Positions 7,915 to 17,442 of a DNA stretch of 64,000 bases are shown in pieces. The stretch lies in assembly GCA_913020295.1 (NCBI GenBank), contig CAJWAA010000013.1, forward strand, positions 1-64,000, read 5' to 3'. The notes beneath the pieces were generated by a model. It was not told the DNA's origin. It ran no database searches and saw only the letters and a list, made by a program, of their open reading frames with translations. Source of the stretch: an uncultured Flavobacteriaceae bacterium (GTDB lineage Bacteria > Bacteroidota > Bacteroidia > Flavobacteriales > Flavobacteriaceae). Within the stretch, counting starts at the first letter, position 1; every line of letters starts with the position of its first letter. The position numbers and the translations under genes are program-made.

Positions 7915-8814
7915 TTGGATTGGAAAACTCTCATTGTTGATTACGAATTCTATCTCAGAATTGAGCGTGGATTAGCCGAAAATACTGTCAAAAATTACAG
8001 TTCAGACATTCTTGCATTAGCCCAGTTTATCTCCTCAAATAAAATTCTGGAACTACCCAAAGATTGCAGTAGGGAGACACTTCAACAGTTCATTCATCAA
8101 CAATCCAAAACCGTAACTGCCAGCAGTCAAGCCAGAAGGATTTCATCAATAAAGAGTTTTTTTAATTTTATGATTTTTGAAAATTTAAGAACAAATTCAC
8201 CTGCCGATTTAATTGAAGGGCCAAAACTAGGAAGAAAACTACCCGTGACTCTTAATTTAGGGGAAATAGAAAAAATTCTGGGGGGAATTGATTTAAGTTT
8301 ACCCAATGGTCAAAGAAACCGCGCTATCATAGAAACCCTTTATGGAAGCGGTTTAAGAGTAAGTGAATTGGTGAACTTGACTTTGTCTGATATTTTTTTT
8401 AAAGAGGAAATCATTAAGGTAACTGGAAAGGGGGATAAACAAAGACTGGTTCCTTTAGGCAGCTATTCAAAAAAATGTATTCAGATATACAAGAATGAAA
8501 TTAGAGTTTTAAAAAAAATTAAAAAAGAAGACAATGATATTTTATTCCTTAACAGAAATGGAAGAAAAATGACACGTGCCATGATTTTTACCATTGTTAG
8601 GGAAACGGCATTAAAAGTAGGAATAAAAAAAAAAATAAGTCCACACACATACCGCCACTCTTTTGCAACCCATCTTCTAGAAAATGGTGCAGATTTAAAG
8701 TCTATCCAGATTTTGATGGGCCATGAGAGCATAACCACCACAGAAATCTATACTCATTTGGATAATAGACATTTAAAGAGTGTTATGGAGAAATTTCATC
8801 CAAGAAATAAATAA
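7915..8814 (+). CDS. xerD: Site-specific tyrosine recombinase XerC/XerD
   Basis: Resolves chromosome dimers at dif during division. The N-terminal SAM-like core-binding domain (about residues 1-85) is followed by the catalytic domain with the Arg-Lys-His-Arg-His-Tyr set: Arg in GSGLRVSEL, Lys in GKGDKQRLVPLG, HTYRHSFATHLL, GHESITTTEIYTHL with the nucleophilic tyrosine. No in-frame ATG or GTG exists at the 5' end. I chose the TTG at 7915, giving MDWKTLIVDYEFYLRIERG, which agrees with flavobacterial homologues; a TTG at 7906 would add three residues. XerC and XerD cannot be told apart here. Confidence 0.9.
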   Translation: MDWKTLIVDYEFYLRIERGLAENTVKNYSSDILALAQFISSNKILELPKDCSRETLQQFIHQQSKTVTASSQARRISSIKSFFNFMIFENLRTNSPADLIEGPKLGRKLPVTLNLGEIEKILGGIDLSLPNGQRNRAIIETLYGSGLRVSELVNLTLSDIFFKEEIIKVTGKGDKQRLVPLGSYSKKCIQIYKNEIRVLKKIKKEDNDILFLNRNGRKMTRAMIFTIVRETALKVGIKKKISPHTYRHSFATHLLENGADLKSIQILMGHESITTTEIYTHLDNRHLKSVMEKFHPRNK

Positions 8815-8837
8815 GTTGTTAATTACTAATTAACAAC
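8815..8837. terminator. Perfect palindrome between convergent genes
   Basis: GTTGTTAATTA, one C, then TAATTAACAAC: two 11-nt perfect arms directly after the xerD stop codon and covering the stop of the convergent response regulator. It could form a hairpin in both transcripts. No long T-run follows on the plus strand; the minus strand continues into an AT-rich TTATTTATTT. It is a candidate bidirectional terminator, or possibly a protein-binding palindrome. Confidence 0.45.
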
Positions 8838-9527
8838 CAATCTAAAGCCTTCCCCGTGAATGTTTAAAATCTCAACTCCATTATCGAGTTTTAGGTATTT
8901 TCTCAATTTTGCGATGTAGACATCCATGCTGCGGGAGGTGAAATAATTATCATCACGCCAAATCTTGTTCAATGCAATTTCTCTAGGAAGTAAATCATTG
9001 ACATGTAAAACTAAAAGTCGTAAAAGTTGATTTTCTTTAGGGGAAAGTTTTATTGGTTTCTCATCAGTATATGTGAGAAAACGAAGTCGAGAATTAAATT
9101 TAAACTTTCCAATCTCAAACTCGTAAACATCAGATTCAGGAATACTAGAAAAGTTTTTTCGGTTTAGAATTACCTTTATTTTTGCAAGAAGCACTTCAGA
9201 ATCAAATGGTTTTGTCAAGTAATCATCTGCTCCAATTCGAAAACCTTTCAAAACATCTTCCTTAAGTGTCTTTGCCGAAAGAAAAAATAATGGGATATTT
9301 TCACTCTTTTCCCGTATCTCCTTCCCCAAGGTAAAACCATCTTTAAATGGCATCATAACATCAAGTATGCAAAGGTCAAAATTTTCATTTTTAAACTTTT
9401 CCATTCCTTCAATACCATTTTTTGCCAAAACAACAAAATAATCGTTAAGAATCAAATAGTCTTTAAGAATGTTTCCAAAATTGAAATCATCCTCTACAAT
9501 TAAAATTTTCTTTTGTTCGGTAATCAT
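8826..9527 (-). CDS. Two-component response regulator, OmpR/PhoB family
   Basis: A 233-residue DNA-binding regulator. The receiver domain (residues about 8-120) has the acidic pair in ILIVEDD, the phosphoacceptor Asp in CILDVMMPF, and the Lys in YLTKPF. The C-terminal winged-helix domain contains LSPKENQLLRLL and the recognition region SRSMDVYIAKLRKYL. It lies 22 bp downstream of its sensor kinase on the same strand, so the two are a cognate pair. The pair resembles the RprX/RprY group widespread in Bacteroidota. Targets cannot be told from the sequence. Confidence 0.95.
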   Translation of the reverse strand: MITEQKKILIVEDDFNFGNILKDYLILNDYFVVLAKNGIEGMEKFKNENFDLCILDVMMPFKDGFTLGKEIREKSENIPLFFLSAKTLKEDVLKGFRIGADDYLTKPFDSEVLLAKIKVILNRKNFSSIPESDVYEFEIGKFKFNSRLRFLTYTDEKPIKLSPKENQLLRLLVLHVNDLLPREIALNKIWRDDNYFTSRSMDVYIAKLRKYLKLDNGVEILNIHGEGFRLVVN

Positions 9528-9549
9528 AGTTACAAGTATTTAAATAATA

Positions 9550-11142
9550 TCAGAGCAATGGAACTGAAATAATAAATGTCGTTCCCTCACCTATTTTACT
9601 GGTTAATTTAATATCTCCATCATGGAGTTCTATTATTTTCTTAACATAGGAGAGGCCCAAACCATGTCCCTTAACATTGTGAATGTTCCCACTTTGTTTT
9701 CGAAAGAACTTCTCGAATATTTGTTTTTGAGTATTAATGTCCATACCAATCCCCTCATCTGAAATTTTCAAAAAAATCTTCTTGGCTTCATTATAGGAAC
9801 TGATGGTAATCTGGGGAGAACCTTTTGAGTATTTCACAGCGTTGTCTAATAAGTTTACCATAAGATTTGTAAAATGATTCAAATTGCCTTTAGATATGGT
9901 TTGCTTGGCATCGAGACAGGAAATAATTTTCCCTTTATGATTTTTAACGATCAAATCCAAATGCCGCATGGCATCCTCTACAGCATTATGTATGTCAATC
10001 TCTGATAATTCAATTGGGGATGAGCTTTTTTCCAACCTCGATATCATCAAAACATTTTCTACCTGGGAGAGCATACGTTGATTTTCCTCTCTTATCATTT
10101 TAACATACCTCAATAGTCCTGACTTGGTACTTTGTGTTTTTGGGTTTGAAATTGCATCTAGTGCTAAATTGATTGTGGCGATTGGAGTTTTGAATTCGTG
10201 AGACATATTATTTATAAAATCAGATTTCATCTCAGAAACCTTTTTTTGCCTAATGATTTGATAAATCGCGGTAGTTGAAACTATAATAATAAATATTGTG
10301 AGAAAAATTGATAATCCTACCACACTCAATATAGAAGAAAAAACAAATTGATCCCTATCTGGAAAAGTAACAACCAATTTATATGGGGTCTGACCATTGT
10401 CCTGAGGGAAAATTGGGGTCTCATATTTAGATCCTTCTTGATTTTCAATATACTCATTTGATTTTACTTTAGTAGCCAAACCGTTATTGTAAATACCAAA
10501 TTCATAAAAGGTTAAAATATTTCTGGCATTAAATTCTCCATCCAAAAGTCGCTTCAATTCGTCAGTTCTAATTCGTTTATGAACCGGTATGGTCGAAGAA
10601 TAATCCAAATAGGCAGAGCGAAAAATCTCCTGATCGAAAATACTCATTCTTTCTACAGATTTCAATTTGGTAATGGATTTGGCAACTCTATTCTCACGGT
10701 TAAATATTTTATCCTTACTTAAAATAGCTGTAGTTTTTACTTGTTTATAGTCCTTAACCTTATCATTTCCTAATTCAGAGTTTATGTCAGAGAGGCTAAT
10801 GTTGTAGTCTTCCTCAAGAATACCAAATGCGTAAAAAGAAGTCAAATTTGAGGAAATGTCATCTTGATTATCAACAAATAAAAAAATATCGGTAAAATTA
10901 GACTCGTTGGGTGTTCCTATTGAGTCGATCAATTGCTCGTAAGCACCAATATAATCTGAAATCTCTAGGTCTCTAACTTTTGTGGATACGGATTTAAGAG
11001 ACTGACTCACTGCTAGAGAGAACTCTTCCTCTTTGTTCTCCCAAGCAGATGTAATCCAATAGGCCTGAACAACAATGACAGCAGCCAGAGATATGATCAT
11101 GAAAGTTACCAGTAATATGAAAAAATTTTTTTTCAAATGCAA
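9550..11142 (-). CDS. Sensor histidine kinase
   Basis: A 530-residue inner-membrane kinase. One transmembrane helix lies near residues 10-30 and a second near 275-297, enclosing a periplasmic sensor region of about 240 residues without a recognised fold. The cytoplasmic part has the H-box MSHEFKTPIATINLAL, the N-box HFTNLMVNLLDNAVKYS, and the ATP-binding G-boxes DEGIGMD and GHGLGLSY. The 5' end has only TTG codons: 11142, or 11136 giving MKKNFFILLV, which looks the more natural start. It is the first gene of the two-component operon and is followed by the OmpR-type regulator. Confidence 0.94.
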   Translation of the reverse strand: MHLKKNFFILLVTFMIISLAAVIVVQAYWITSAWENKEEEFSLAVSQSLKSVSTKVRDLEISDYIGAYEQLIDSIGTPNESNFTDIFLFVDNQDDISSNLTSFYAFGILEEDYNISLSDINSELGNDKVKDYKQVKTTAILSKDKIFNRENRVAKSITKLKSVERMSIFDQEIFRSAYLDYSSTIPVHKRIRTDELKRLLDGEFNARNILTFYEFGIYNNGLATKVKSNEYIENQEGSKYETPIFPQDNGQTPYKLVVTFPDRDQFVFSSILSVVGLSIFLTIFIIIVSTTAIYQIIRQKKVSEMKSDFINNMSHEFKTPIATINLALDAISNPKTQSTKSGLLRYVKMIREENQRMLSQVENVLMISRLEKSSSPIELSEIDIHNAVEDAMRHLDLIVKNHKGKIISCLDAKQTISKGNLNHFTNLMVNLLDNAVKYSKGSPQITISSYNEAKKIFLKISDEGIGMDINTQKQIFEKFFRKQSGNIHNVKGHGLGLSYVKKIIELHDGDIKLTSKIGEGTTFIISVPLL

Positions 11143-11214
11143 TTATCCTTTGTAATCTGTAAATTTCATCAAAATAGCTTATTCCTAAAACTAATTTATT
11201 GTTAATAAATTCAA

Positions 11215-11799
11215 TTATTTAAAATCGATTATCTTTTTATGGATTTCCTCTATTTTTTTGAACGTTTTATCCCAATCAATATTGTTGATCACATAATTAG
11301 CCAATGGGATCTTTTTCTCATCACTCCACTGATGACTCATCCTGGATTTTATATGTTCCGCATTTGTTTTGTCTCTTTTCATGACTCTTTGAATCCTCAG
11401 TTTTTCTGGGGCCGTTACCAATATGGTTTCATCGCAATCCTTTGCAACACCAGTTTCAAAAAGGATTGCAGCTTCTTTGATAACATATGCAGTGTTTTGC
11501 TGGTTTAAAAAAAACTGAAAATCTTTATTTACTAATGGATGAACTAAGGCGTTTAAACTTTTTAATTTTTTTTTGTCACCAAAAACAACATCAGCTAATT
11601 TACTGCGATCCAATTTTTTATCCTGATAAATATCTTCACCAAACAATACTTTGATTTGACGGATCAACTCGGGAGATTTTTGCATAAGTTCTTTGGCTCT
11701 ATTATCTGACTGGTAACATGGTACACCATAAGATGAAAATACCTCTAATATTACCGATTTTCCACTACCAATCCCTCCTGTAAGCCCAACGATTTTCAT
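11215..11799 (-). CDS. coaE: Dephospho-CoA kinase
   Basis: Last step of coenzyme A synthesis, phosphorylating the 3'-hydroxyl of dephospho-CoA. The N-terminal KIVGLTGGIGSGKS P-loop is diagnostic, with the conserved substrate region ALVHPLV further in and the lid arginines RIQRVMKRD. Length 194 is usual. The start codon overlaps the end of the YbbR-like gene by 4 nt, so the two are co-translated. CoaBC is encoded 4.4 kb upstream on the same strand. Confidence 0.96.
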   Translation of the reverse strand: MKIVGLTGGIGSGKSVILEVFSSYGVPCYQSDNRAKELMQKSPELIRQIKVLFGEDIYQDKKLDRSKLADVVFGDKKKLKSLNALVHPLVNKDFQFFLNQQNTAYVIKEAAILFETGVAKDCDETILVTAPEKLRIQRVMKRDKTNAEHIKSRMSHQWSDEKKIPLANYVINNIDWDKTFKKIEEIHKKIIDFK

Positions 11800-12752
11800 T
11801 TTCGTATCAAATAATCCACTTTTTTAGGTTTCCACCTCACATTGCTAACTCCCTTTGGTTCAATATCTAAAAACACGTCTAAAGTATTTTTTTTTGTGGT
11901 TTGGGCTTTGTTAAAGTCACATACAAACTTGAAATCACCTGCTGAAATTCCCTCTGCTTTATCTATCAAAACTAAAAAAGTAACCTTCAAAGATTGTGGA
12001 AACAATTTAATAGCAAGTGAATCCGGTAAGTTTTTTATATTAATTAAGGTTTCAAATGATTTTTCGGTAAAGCGTTTAACCACGGTTTTCAACAATACCT
12101 TTTCGGTTTCATATTTAATTTGATTTATAGGTAAAAGCTTGACATTTTCATTAATATCATTTTCAATATAATCATTGGATAAAGATTCAATAAACAGTCC
12201 TCTCAATGTATCTACCTTTCGAGAAACACCATATACCCATACGCTATCGGGTTCTATTACCCAATCTGTTGACCGATCATATCCTGGTTTAAACTTTACA
12301 TTTGCAGGGGGAATCACAGGGATTTTTTTTCGTTTCAACTCACTGAAAGAAAAACTCAGTTGAGTGGGTGTGATCAGGTTGAGCGTCGCATTTTGATATA
12401 ATTGTTGTTGCAGGTTAAACTTTTGAACCATTAGGTCGACTTTAGCAAGATCACCTTTGAAATCAGCATTTTGAATTGAAACGTTTATTTTATTATTGAA
12501 AAATTGATAAATTAACATCTCAAAACCACTGGCTGTAATATCTGCTTTAACCTTTGTATTATGATGCTGATCCAAAACAACTAGGTTAGGAATATCTATA
12601 AAATTAACTGAAAATTCAATAGAGGAACTGTAGGTGTTAGAGAGTTTGGTAATAATCCAAAACAAGAAGGATATTGCAAAAAAAAACGAAAAGAATCGTA
12701 ATCTCTTTTTTTGAGGAAATCTTAATCTTAAAAATTCAAAATTTCGCTGCAT
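11796..12752 (-). CDS. YbbR-like domain protein
   Basis: A 318-residue protein with one N-terminal transmembrane helix (about residues 20-38, rich in Phe) and a long extracytoplasmic part made of repeated YbbR-like beta domains. In Firmicutes a YbbR protein (CdaR) regulates a c-di-AMP cyclase, but no such cyclase gene is adjacent here, so that role cannot be carried over. The constant position next to coaE and the 4-nt overlap suggest co-expression. Function unknown. Confidence 0.8.
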   Translation of the reverse strand: MQRNFEFLRLRFPQKKRLRFFSFFFAISFLFWIITKLSNTYSSSIEFSVNFIDIPNLVVLDQHHNTKVKADITASGFEMLIYQFFNNKINVSIQNADFKGDLAKVDLMVQKFNLQQQLYQNATLNLITPTQLSFSFSELKRKKIPVIPPANVKFKPGYDRSTDWVIEPDSVWVYGVSRKVDTLRGLFIESLSNDYIENDINENVKLLPINQIKYETEKVLLKTVVKRFTEKSFETLINIKNLPDSLAIKLFPQSLKVTFLVLIDKAEGISAGDFKFVCDFNKAQTTKKNTLDVFLDIEPKGVSNVRWKPKKVDYLIRK

Positions 12753-12781
12753 TTTAATGGTTTATAATCCCTTGAGAAAAC

Positions 12782-13600
12782 CTATTGGGCTTTATCCAAA
12801 GCGTCAATGATCTCTTGACTGACCCCAACATTTGAAAACCCGCCATCGTGATAAAGATTCTGAAGGGTTACTTTTCGGGTGTAATCAGAGAACATCATTA
12901 CAGTATATCGGGCACAGTCCTCAGCAGAGGCATTACCCAGTGGAGCAGTTTTTTCAGCATAATGTAAAAATCCGTCTAATCCCTTTACACCTTTTCCGGC
13001 TGTCGTCAATGTGGGTGATTGGGAAATGGTATTAACTCTTACTTTTTTGTCTTTTCCAAAGAAGTAACCAAAACTTCTCGCTATGGACTCTAAATAGGCT
13101 TTATTATCGGCCATATCATTGTAGTTAGGGAAAGTTCTTTGAGCTGCGATGTAGGAAAGGGCGATAATACTTCCCCAAGAGCTCATGGCATCTGTTTGAT
13201 AAAGAGTCTGAAGCAACTTATGGAAAGAAACCGAAGAAACATCCCACCCCCTGGCCATCCAGTCGTGATTTAAGTCGGTGTAGTGTTTTCCTTTTCTAAC
13301 ATTTACAGACATCCCAATAGAATGCAAAATAAAGTCTAATTTCCCACCCAAATGTGATATGGATTGGTCAACGAGATTTTCCAAGTCTTCCATTTGCGTA
13401 GCATCTGCGGGAATAACAATGCTGGAGGTTTTATCAGCCAAGTCGTTGATCGCTCCCATCCTCATGGCAACGGGTGCATTTGTCAATACAAATTCACCCC
13501 CAGCTTGTTTGACCGCCTCAGCTGTTTTCCAAGCTATAGATTGATCATCCAATGCACCGAATATGATTCCTTTTTTACCTTCTAAAATTTTATGAGACAT
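12782..13600 (-). CDS. fabI: Enoyl-[acyl-carrier-protein] reductase (NADH)
   Basis: Final reductive step of the fatty-acid elongation cycle. It is a short-chain dehydrogenase of 272 residues. The N-terminal EGKKGIIFGALDDQSIAW carries the modified Rossmann glycine motif of FabI, HSIGMS follows, and the catalytic pair is in YNDMADNK (Tyr-x6-Lys). The ATG at 13600 gives MSHKILEGKKG, the family's start; a longer frame would run into recN. It is 34 bp downstream of the recN stop on the same strand. Confidence 0.95.
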   Translation of the reverse strand: MSHKILEGKKGIIFGALDDQSIAWKTAEAVKQAGGEFVLTNAPVAMRMGAINDLADKTSSIVIPADATQMEDLENLVDQSISHLGGKLDFILHSIGMSVNVRKGKHYTDLNHDWMARGWDVSSVSFHKLLQTLYQTDAMSSWGSIIALSYIAAQRTFPNYNDMADNKAYLESIARSFGYFFGKDKKVRVNTISQSPTLTTAGKGVKGLDGFLHYAEKTAPLGNASAEDCARYTVMMFSDYTRKVTLQNLYHDGGFSNVGVSQEIIDALDKAQ

Positions 13601-13634
13601 GAATTGTTCTATTAAAATGGATTTAAAGATACAG

Positions 13635-15287
13635 TTAATTGAGTAATTGTTTGGCATGGTCAAGGGCAGTTCGAGTCAATTCCTCTCCTGAGAGCATTTG
13701 AGCCAATTCTTTTACCCTTTGCTCCTGATCTAATTCTTTAAGTTTAGTAGTGGTGGTGTTACCTCTGACCTCTTTATAAACCAAAAAATGTTGTTTTCCT
13801 TTAGCGGCCACTTGAGGCAAATGAGTTATAGTAAATACCTGCATGTTTTCTGACATATGGGACATAATATTGGCGATTTCATTTGATACAGTTCCAGAAA
13901 CTCCCATATCGATCTCGTCAAATACGATGCTGGGCAGTTGTTTGAATTGAGACAAAATCGCTTTAATAGAAAGCATAATTCTCGACATTTCTCCTCCAGA
14001 GGCGACTTTCTTGATAGGTTTGAAATCAGAACCTAAATTAGCTGCAAACAAAAAATCAATTTTTTCTTTTCCATTGATCAAAAACTGATCGACTAATGTA
14101 AGATCAATCTTGAATCTAGCATTTTGCATTCCCATTTTTGAAATGATCTGCTCCATTTGACCACAGAGTTTTGAAGATGCTTCTTCACGGTTGAAGTGCA
14201 ATTGTCGAGATAATTCTTCAAGCGATAATTCAAGTTCTGAAAGTTTATCTTTGAGTGCGTTGATCCTTTGTCCAAGATCTTCAGTCTCCTCTAATTTTTT
14301 CCCAAGATTTTCCCTCACTTTAATCAAATTTTCGATATCATCAACATGGTGTTTTTGAAATAAACTTTGTAATCTATCCCATCGAGTTAAAAGTTTTTCT
14401 AGAAGAGCAGGATTACTTTCAAGTGTTTCCTGTTTGTAGATCAAATCATCCAAAATGTCTTTTAACTCAATAAAGAGAATATTGACCCGCTCTCTAAAAA
14501 TATTCATATTTTTAGATTTTGTTGATGCATCGCTTAGTAAGGTGTTAAGTGAGGATAACTGTGTTAGTAGCCCTACTTGTTCCTCCTCAATCAAATGTAT
14601 ACCCTGAGAGAGCGATTGCTGTAGAGATTCAACATGAGAGAGTTGGTCAATCTCCTCTTCCAAAGGGGTCATCATATCAGGTGTTAATTCCTCAACGGTA
14701 AGTTCGTTGTATAAAAACTGATTGTAATCTTGAATTTTTGCACTTTCCTCATTAAGTTGATTTAATTGATCATATTCTTTCTTTGTATTTTGATATTTAC
14801 TGAGTTTATTTTTGTAGACTTTAAGAATTTCTTGATTTCCCGCAACGGCATCTAAAACCAAAAACTGATACTCATTTTTAAACAAAGATTGATTTTCTAA
14901 TTGAGAATGTACATCAATTAAGACGTCACTTAAACTGACTAGAAGATCGAGATTCACAGGAGTATCATTAATGAAAGCCCTCGATTTACCATTTGGGACT
15001 ATTTCCCTTCTCAATAAAGTCTCTTCCTCATAGTCGAGACCTGCCTTGGCAAAAAAATCTTTAAGATTGTAACTACCAATCAAAAAACTAGCCTCAATAA
15101 TACACTTTTTTTTGTTATTTTTTAATACGCTCAAGTCAGCTCTTTTGCCCAATACCAAGCCAAGTCCTCCCATTAGAATAGATTTTCCTGCACCCGTTTC
15201 TCCAGTAATACAGGTCATCCCTTTATCAAAGGATATATCCAAATGCTCAATAAGAGCGTAATTCGAAATCTTTAGACTAGTGATCAA
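13635..15287 (-). CDS. recN: DNA repair protein RecN
   Basis: SMC-like ATPase that acts early in double-strand break repair. The N-terminal Walker A GETGAGKSI follows the typical LKISNYALIEHLDISF. A long coiled coil occupies residues about 160-370. The C-terminal half has the ABC signature VASGGEMSRIMLSIKA and Walker B SIVFDEIDMGVSG. Length 550 is normal. It lies between porD and fabI in a minus-strand series, as in other flavobacteria. Confidence 0.96.
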   Translation of the reverse strand: MITSLKISNYALIEHLDISFDKGMTCITGETGAGKSILMGGLGLVLGKRADLSVLKNNKKKCIIEASFLIGSYNLKDFFAKAGLDYEEETLLRREIVPNGKSRAFINDTPVNLDLLVSLSDVLIDVHSQLENQSLFKNEYQFLVLDAVAGNQEILKVYKNKLSKYQNTKKEYDQLNQLNEESAKIQDYNQFLYNELTVEELTPDMMTPLEEEIDQLSHVESLQQSLSQGIHLIEEEQVGLLTQLSSLNTLLSDASTKSKNMNIFRERVNILFIELKDILDDLIYKQETLESNPALLEKLLTRWDRLQSLFQKHHVDDIENLIKVRENLGKKLEETEDLGQRINALKDKLSELELSLEELSRQLHFNREEASSKLCGQMEQIISKMGMQNARFKIDLTLVDQFLINGKEKIDFLFAANLGSDFKPIKKVASGGEMSRIMLSIKAILSQFKQLPSIVFDEIDMGVSGTVSNEIANIMSHMSENMQVFTITHLPQVAAKGKQHFLVYKEVRGNTTTTKLKELDQEQRVKELAQMLSGEELTRTALDHAKQLLN

Positions 15288-15353
15288 TCTATAATTTTAA
15301 AACTGTTATCCATCAAATATAATTGAGAAAAAAAATAATTTCAAAAAATGGAA

Positions 15354-16241
15354 CTATTTAATTTGTTTCCATTGGGGTTGATAAAAAGGGGCAATTTTCT
15401 TTAATATTTTTGAGGTTCTACTAAAATCGACTTTTGGACCATCAGAAAAAAGGTTAACGATTTCATCAGCCTTAGCATCAAAAAACATTTGTAATAGCAT
15501 CGCATTTGGGCGACGATCGTAAAGATCTTCAAGTGCAAGTATAGCATTAATAATATTATTTTTACCCTTCATTGGAGCTTTGGTCATCGAATCCAACCCC
15601 TTTCGGTGATAAGTGTATAGGGTTTCTCTGTACTCTCTAAAAGTGTTGGACCTTATGGTATCGATCAACCAAAAACGATTGCGATTACTGTCATTTTGTT
15701 TCCATCCTATGGCTCCGCTTTGCTGAGACAAATTGACGATTCTCTGAGCTTGCTCAAAAAAAGGATCTCCAGCCTTTAATTGTAAACTATCTGCATTTAT
15801 ACCCATTATAACATAAGCGTAAAAACTTATTAAAGAAACCAAATTGGATTCGTAAGAGGCAGGGCTGTAAAACAAAGGTTGAAATTCTTGATAGGTAAAA
15901 CTAATATCTTTATCTAAAAAATTTAAAACAGGACTGTCGTAATTTGAGTCAAAAATGGTTCTTTGGGATTGGATTTGAAGTGTACCTTCAAATTTTGAAG
16001 CATCATAGTTTGTCAAATTAAGAACAAAGCTACAAGTGATTTTTTCTTGTGGAAAAAAATCTTGATTGGACCAAGATTGTGAATTGACGAATTCATTTAG
16101 CGAACGCTCTAAGGTTTGAAAAATTTGTTGGTTAGTTTGATTGACCAAATCGGCATTGACAACAAATTGAGCATTGAGCTCTTGCGAATCCATTTTTATT
16201 AAAGGTAAGATCAATAAAAAGGTAAATAATATTTTACGCAT
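15354..16241 (-). CDS. porD: Type IX secretion system protein PorD (DUF4835)
   Basis: A 295-residue exported protein with an N-terminal signal peptide (MRKILFTFLLILPLI). I recognise the DUF4835 family from QELNAQFVVNADLVNQTN, AYVIMGINADS and the length. The family is annotated as PorD, implicated in T9SS function in Bacteroidota; its mechanism is not established. Its start overlaps the end of coaBC by 8 nt, so its expression is tied to that of coenzyme A and RNA polymerase genes. The T9SS assignment fits the PorP/SprF gene and type B cargo elsewhere in the window. Confidence 0.82.
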   Translation of the reverse strand: MRKILFTFLLILPLIKMDSQELNAQFVVNADLVNQTNQQIFQTLERSLNEFVNSQSWSNQDFFPQEKITCSFVLNLTNYDASKFEGTLQIQSQRTIFDSNYDSPVLNFLDKDISFTYQEFQPLFYSPASYESNLVSLISFYAYVIMGINADSLQLKAGDPFFEQAQRIVNLSQQSGAIGWKQNDSNRNRFWLIDTIRSNTFREYRETLYTYHRKGLDSMTKAPMKGKNNIINAILALEDLYDRRPNAMLLQMFFDAKADEIVNLFSDGPKVDFSRTSKILKKIAPFYQPQWKQIK

Positions 16242-17439
16242 TTTGGATCAGTATTTGGGAAAATATATCCTTTGCTACTAAGCTCTTGGATTTTAGCTCA
16301 AAAGGAATAATAGTTTCATTTTTTTGAATATAAGTTACCTTGTTAGAATCTAATGAAAATCCTGCCCCTGAATCATTGAGGGAATTCAAAACGATAGCAT
16401 CAAGATTTTTGGATTTAATTTTTTTAATGGCGTTGTTTTTTTCGTCCTCCGTTTCCAAGGCAAAGCCCACCAGAAATTGTTTTTGTTTTAATTTACCCAT
16501 CTGTGCCAGAATGTCTTGCGTATTATCCAATTCAATAGATTGAATACCTCCTTCTTTTTTGATTTTTTGCTTGCCTACCAGTCGTGGTTTAAAATCTGCC
16601 ACTGCAGCTGCGGCAATGGCAATATCTACAGTAGAAAAGTGTTCCATGGTAAGGGTGTACATCTCATCAGCTGAAATAACGCTGTAACGTTTTATATCCG
16701 CGGAAGCTTCCAGTGCACATGGGCCTGAGATAAGTATAACATCTGCTCCCAATTGAAGAGCCTCTTCTGCCAGGGCAAATCCCATTTTTCCACTTGAGTA
16801 ATTGCCAATGTAGCGGACTGGATCAATAGGCTCATAGGTAGGCCCTGCGGTAATCAATACCTTTTTACCTTTTAGTGGAAGGCCTGCTTTAATGTTTTTG
16901 ATGATATAATCAATAATCTCTTCCGGTTCCAGCATCCTTCCCTTCCCGTTTAGACCACTGGCTAAAAATCCTTCTCCAACGGGCAAAACCTTATTACCAA
17001 CACGATCCAATTCCTTGATGTTTTTTTGATTTGCGGGGTGTGCATACATATCCAAATCCATTGCAGGTGCAATATAAACAGGGCAGGTACAGGACAGATA
17101 TGTAGCAATGAGGAGGTTATTGCACTTAGAATGAACCATAGAAGAAAGAGTATTGGATGTTGCCGGAGCGATTAGAAACAAATCGGCCCATTTTCCTATA
17201 GCAACATGATCGTTCCATATAGGATTTTCATACAATTGCTCCGTAAAAGTAGAGTATACAGGGTAATCTGAAAGAGTAGATAAGGTAAGGGGAGTGACGA
17301 AATCCTTTGCTGAGGGTGTCATAACAACTCTTACCTCTGCGCCATGGGATTTAAATAATCTAACTATGAGCGGAGATTTGTAAGCGGCTATACCACCGGA
17401 GACACCCAGGAGGATTTTTTTTCCGCTTAAAAGACTCAT
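16234..17439 (-). CDS. coaBC: Bifunctional phosphopantothenoylcysteine decarboxylase / phosphopantothenate-cysteine ligase
   Basis: Two consecutive steps of coenzyme A synthesis. The N-terminal flavoprotein CoaC half starts GKKILLGVSGGIAAYKSP and contains the catalytic histidine in NDHVAIGKWAD and PAMDLDMY. The C-terminal CoaB half begins at GKKVLITAGPTYEPIDPVRYIGN and includes SSGKMGFALAEEA and the KIKKEGG segment. The 401-residue length is standard. It is 3 bp from rpoZ and overlaps porD by 8 nt. Confidence 0.97.
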   Translation of the reverse strand: MSLLSGKKILLGVSGGIAAYKSPLIVRLFKSHGAEVRVVMTPSAKDFVTPLTLSTLSDYPVYSTFTEQLYENPIWNDHVAIGKWADLFLIAPATSNTLSSMVHSKCNNLLIATYLSCTCPVYIAPAMDLDMYAHPANQKNIKELDRVGNKVLPVGEGFLASGLNGKGRMLEPEEIIDYIIKNIKAGLPLKGKKVLITAGPTYEPIDPVRYIGNYSSGKMGFALAEEALQLGADVILISGPCALEASADIKRYSVISADEMYTLTMEHFSTVDIAIAAAAVADFKPRLVGKQKIKKEGGIQSIELDNTQDILAQMGKLKQKQFLVGFALETEDEKNNAIKKIKSKNLDAIVLNSLNDSGAGFSLDSNKVTYIQKNETIIPFELKSKSLVAKDIFSQILIQNA

Positions 17440-17442
17440 GAT

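Noticed and set aside
13601-13663. Longer fabI reading frame starting at 13663
   Set aside because: It would overlap recN and add 21 residues not found at the N-terminus of FabI proteins; the ATG at 13600 fits the family.
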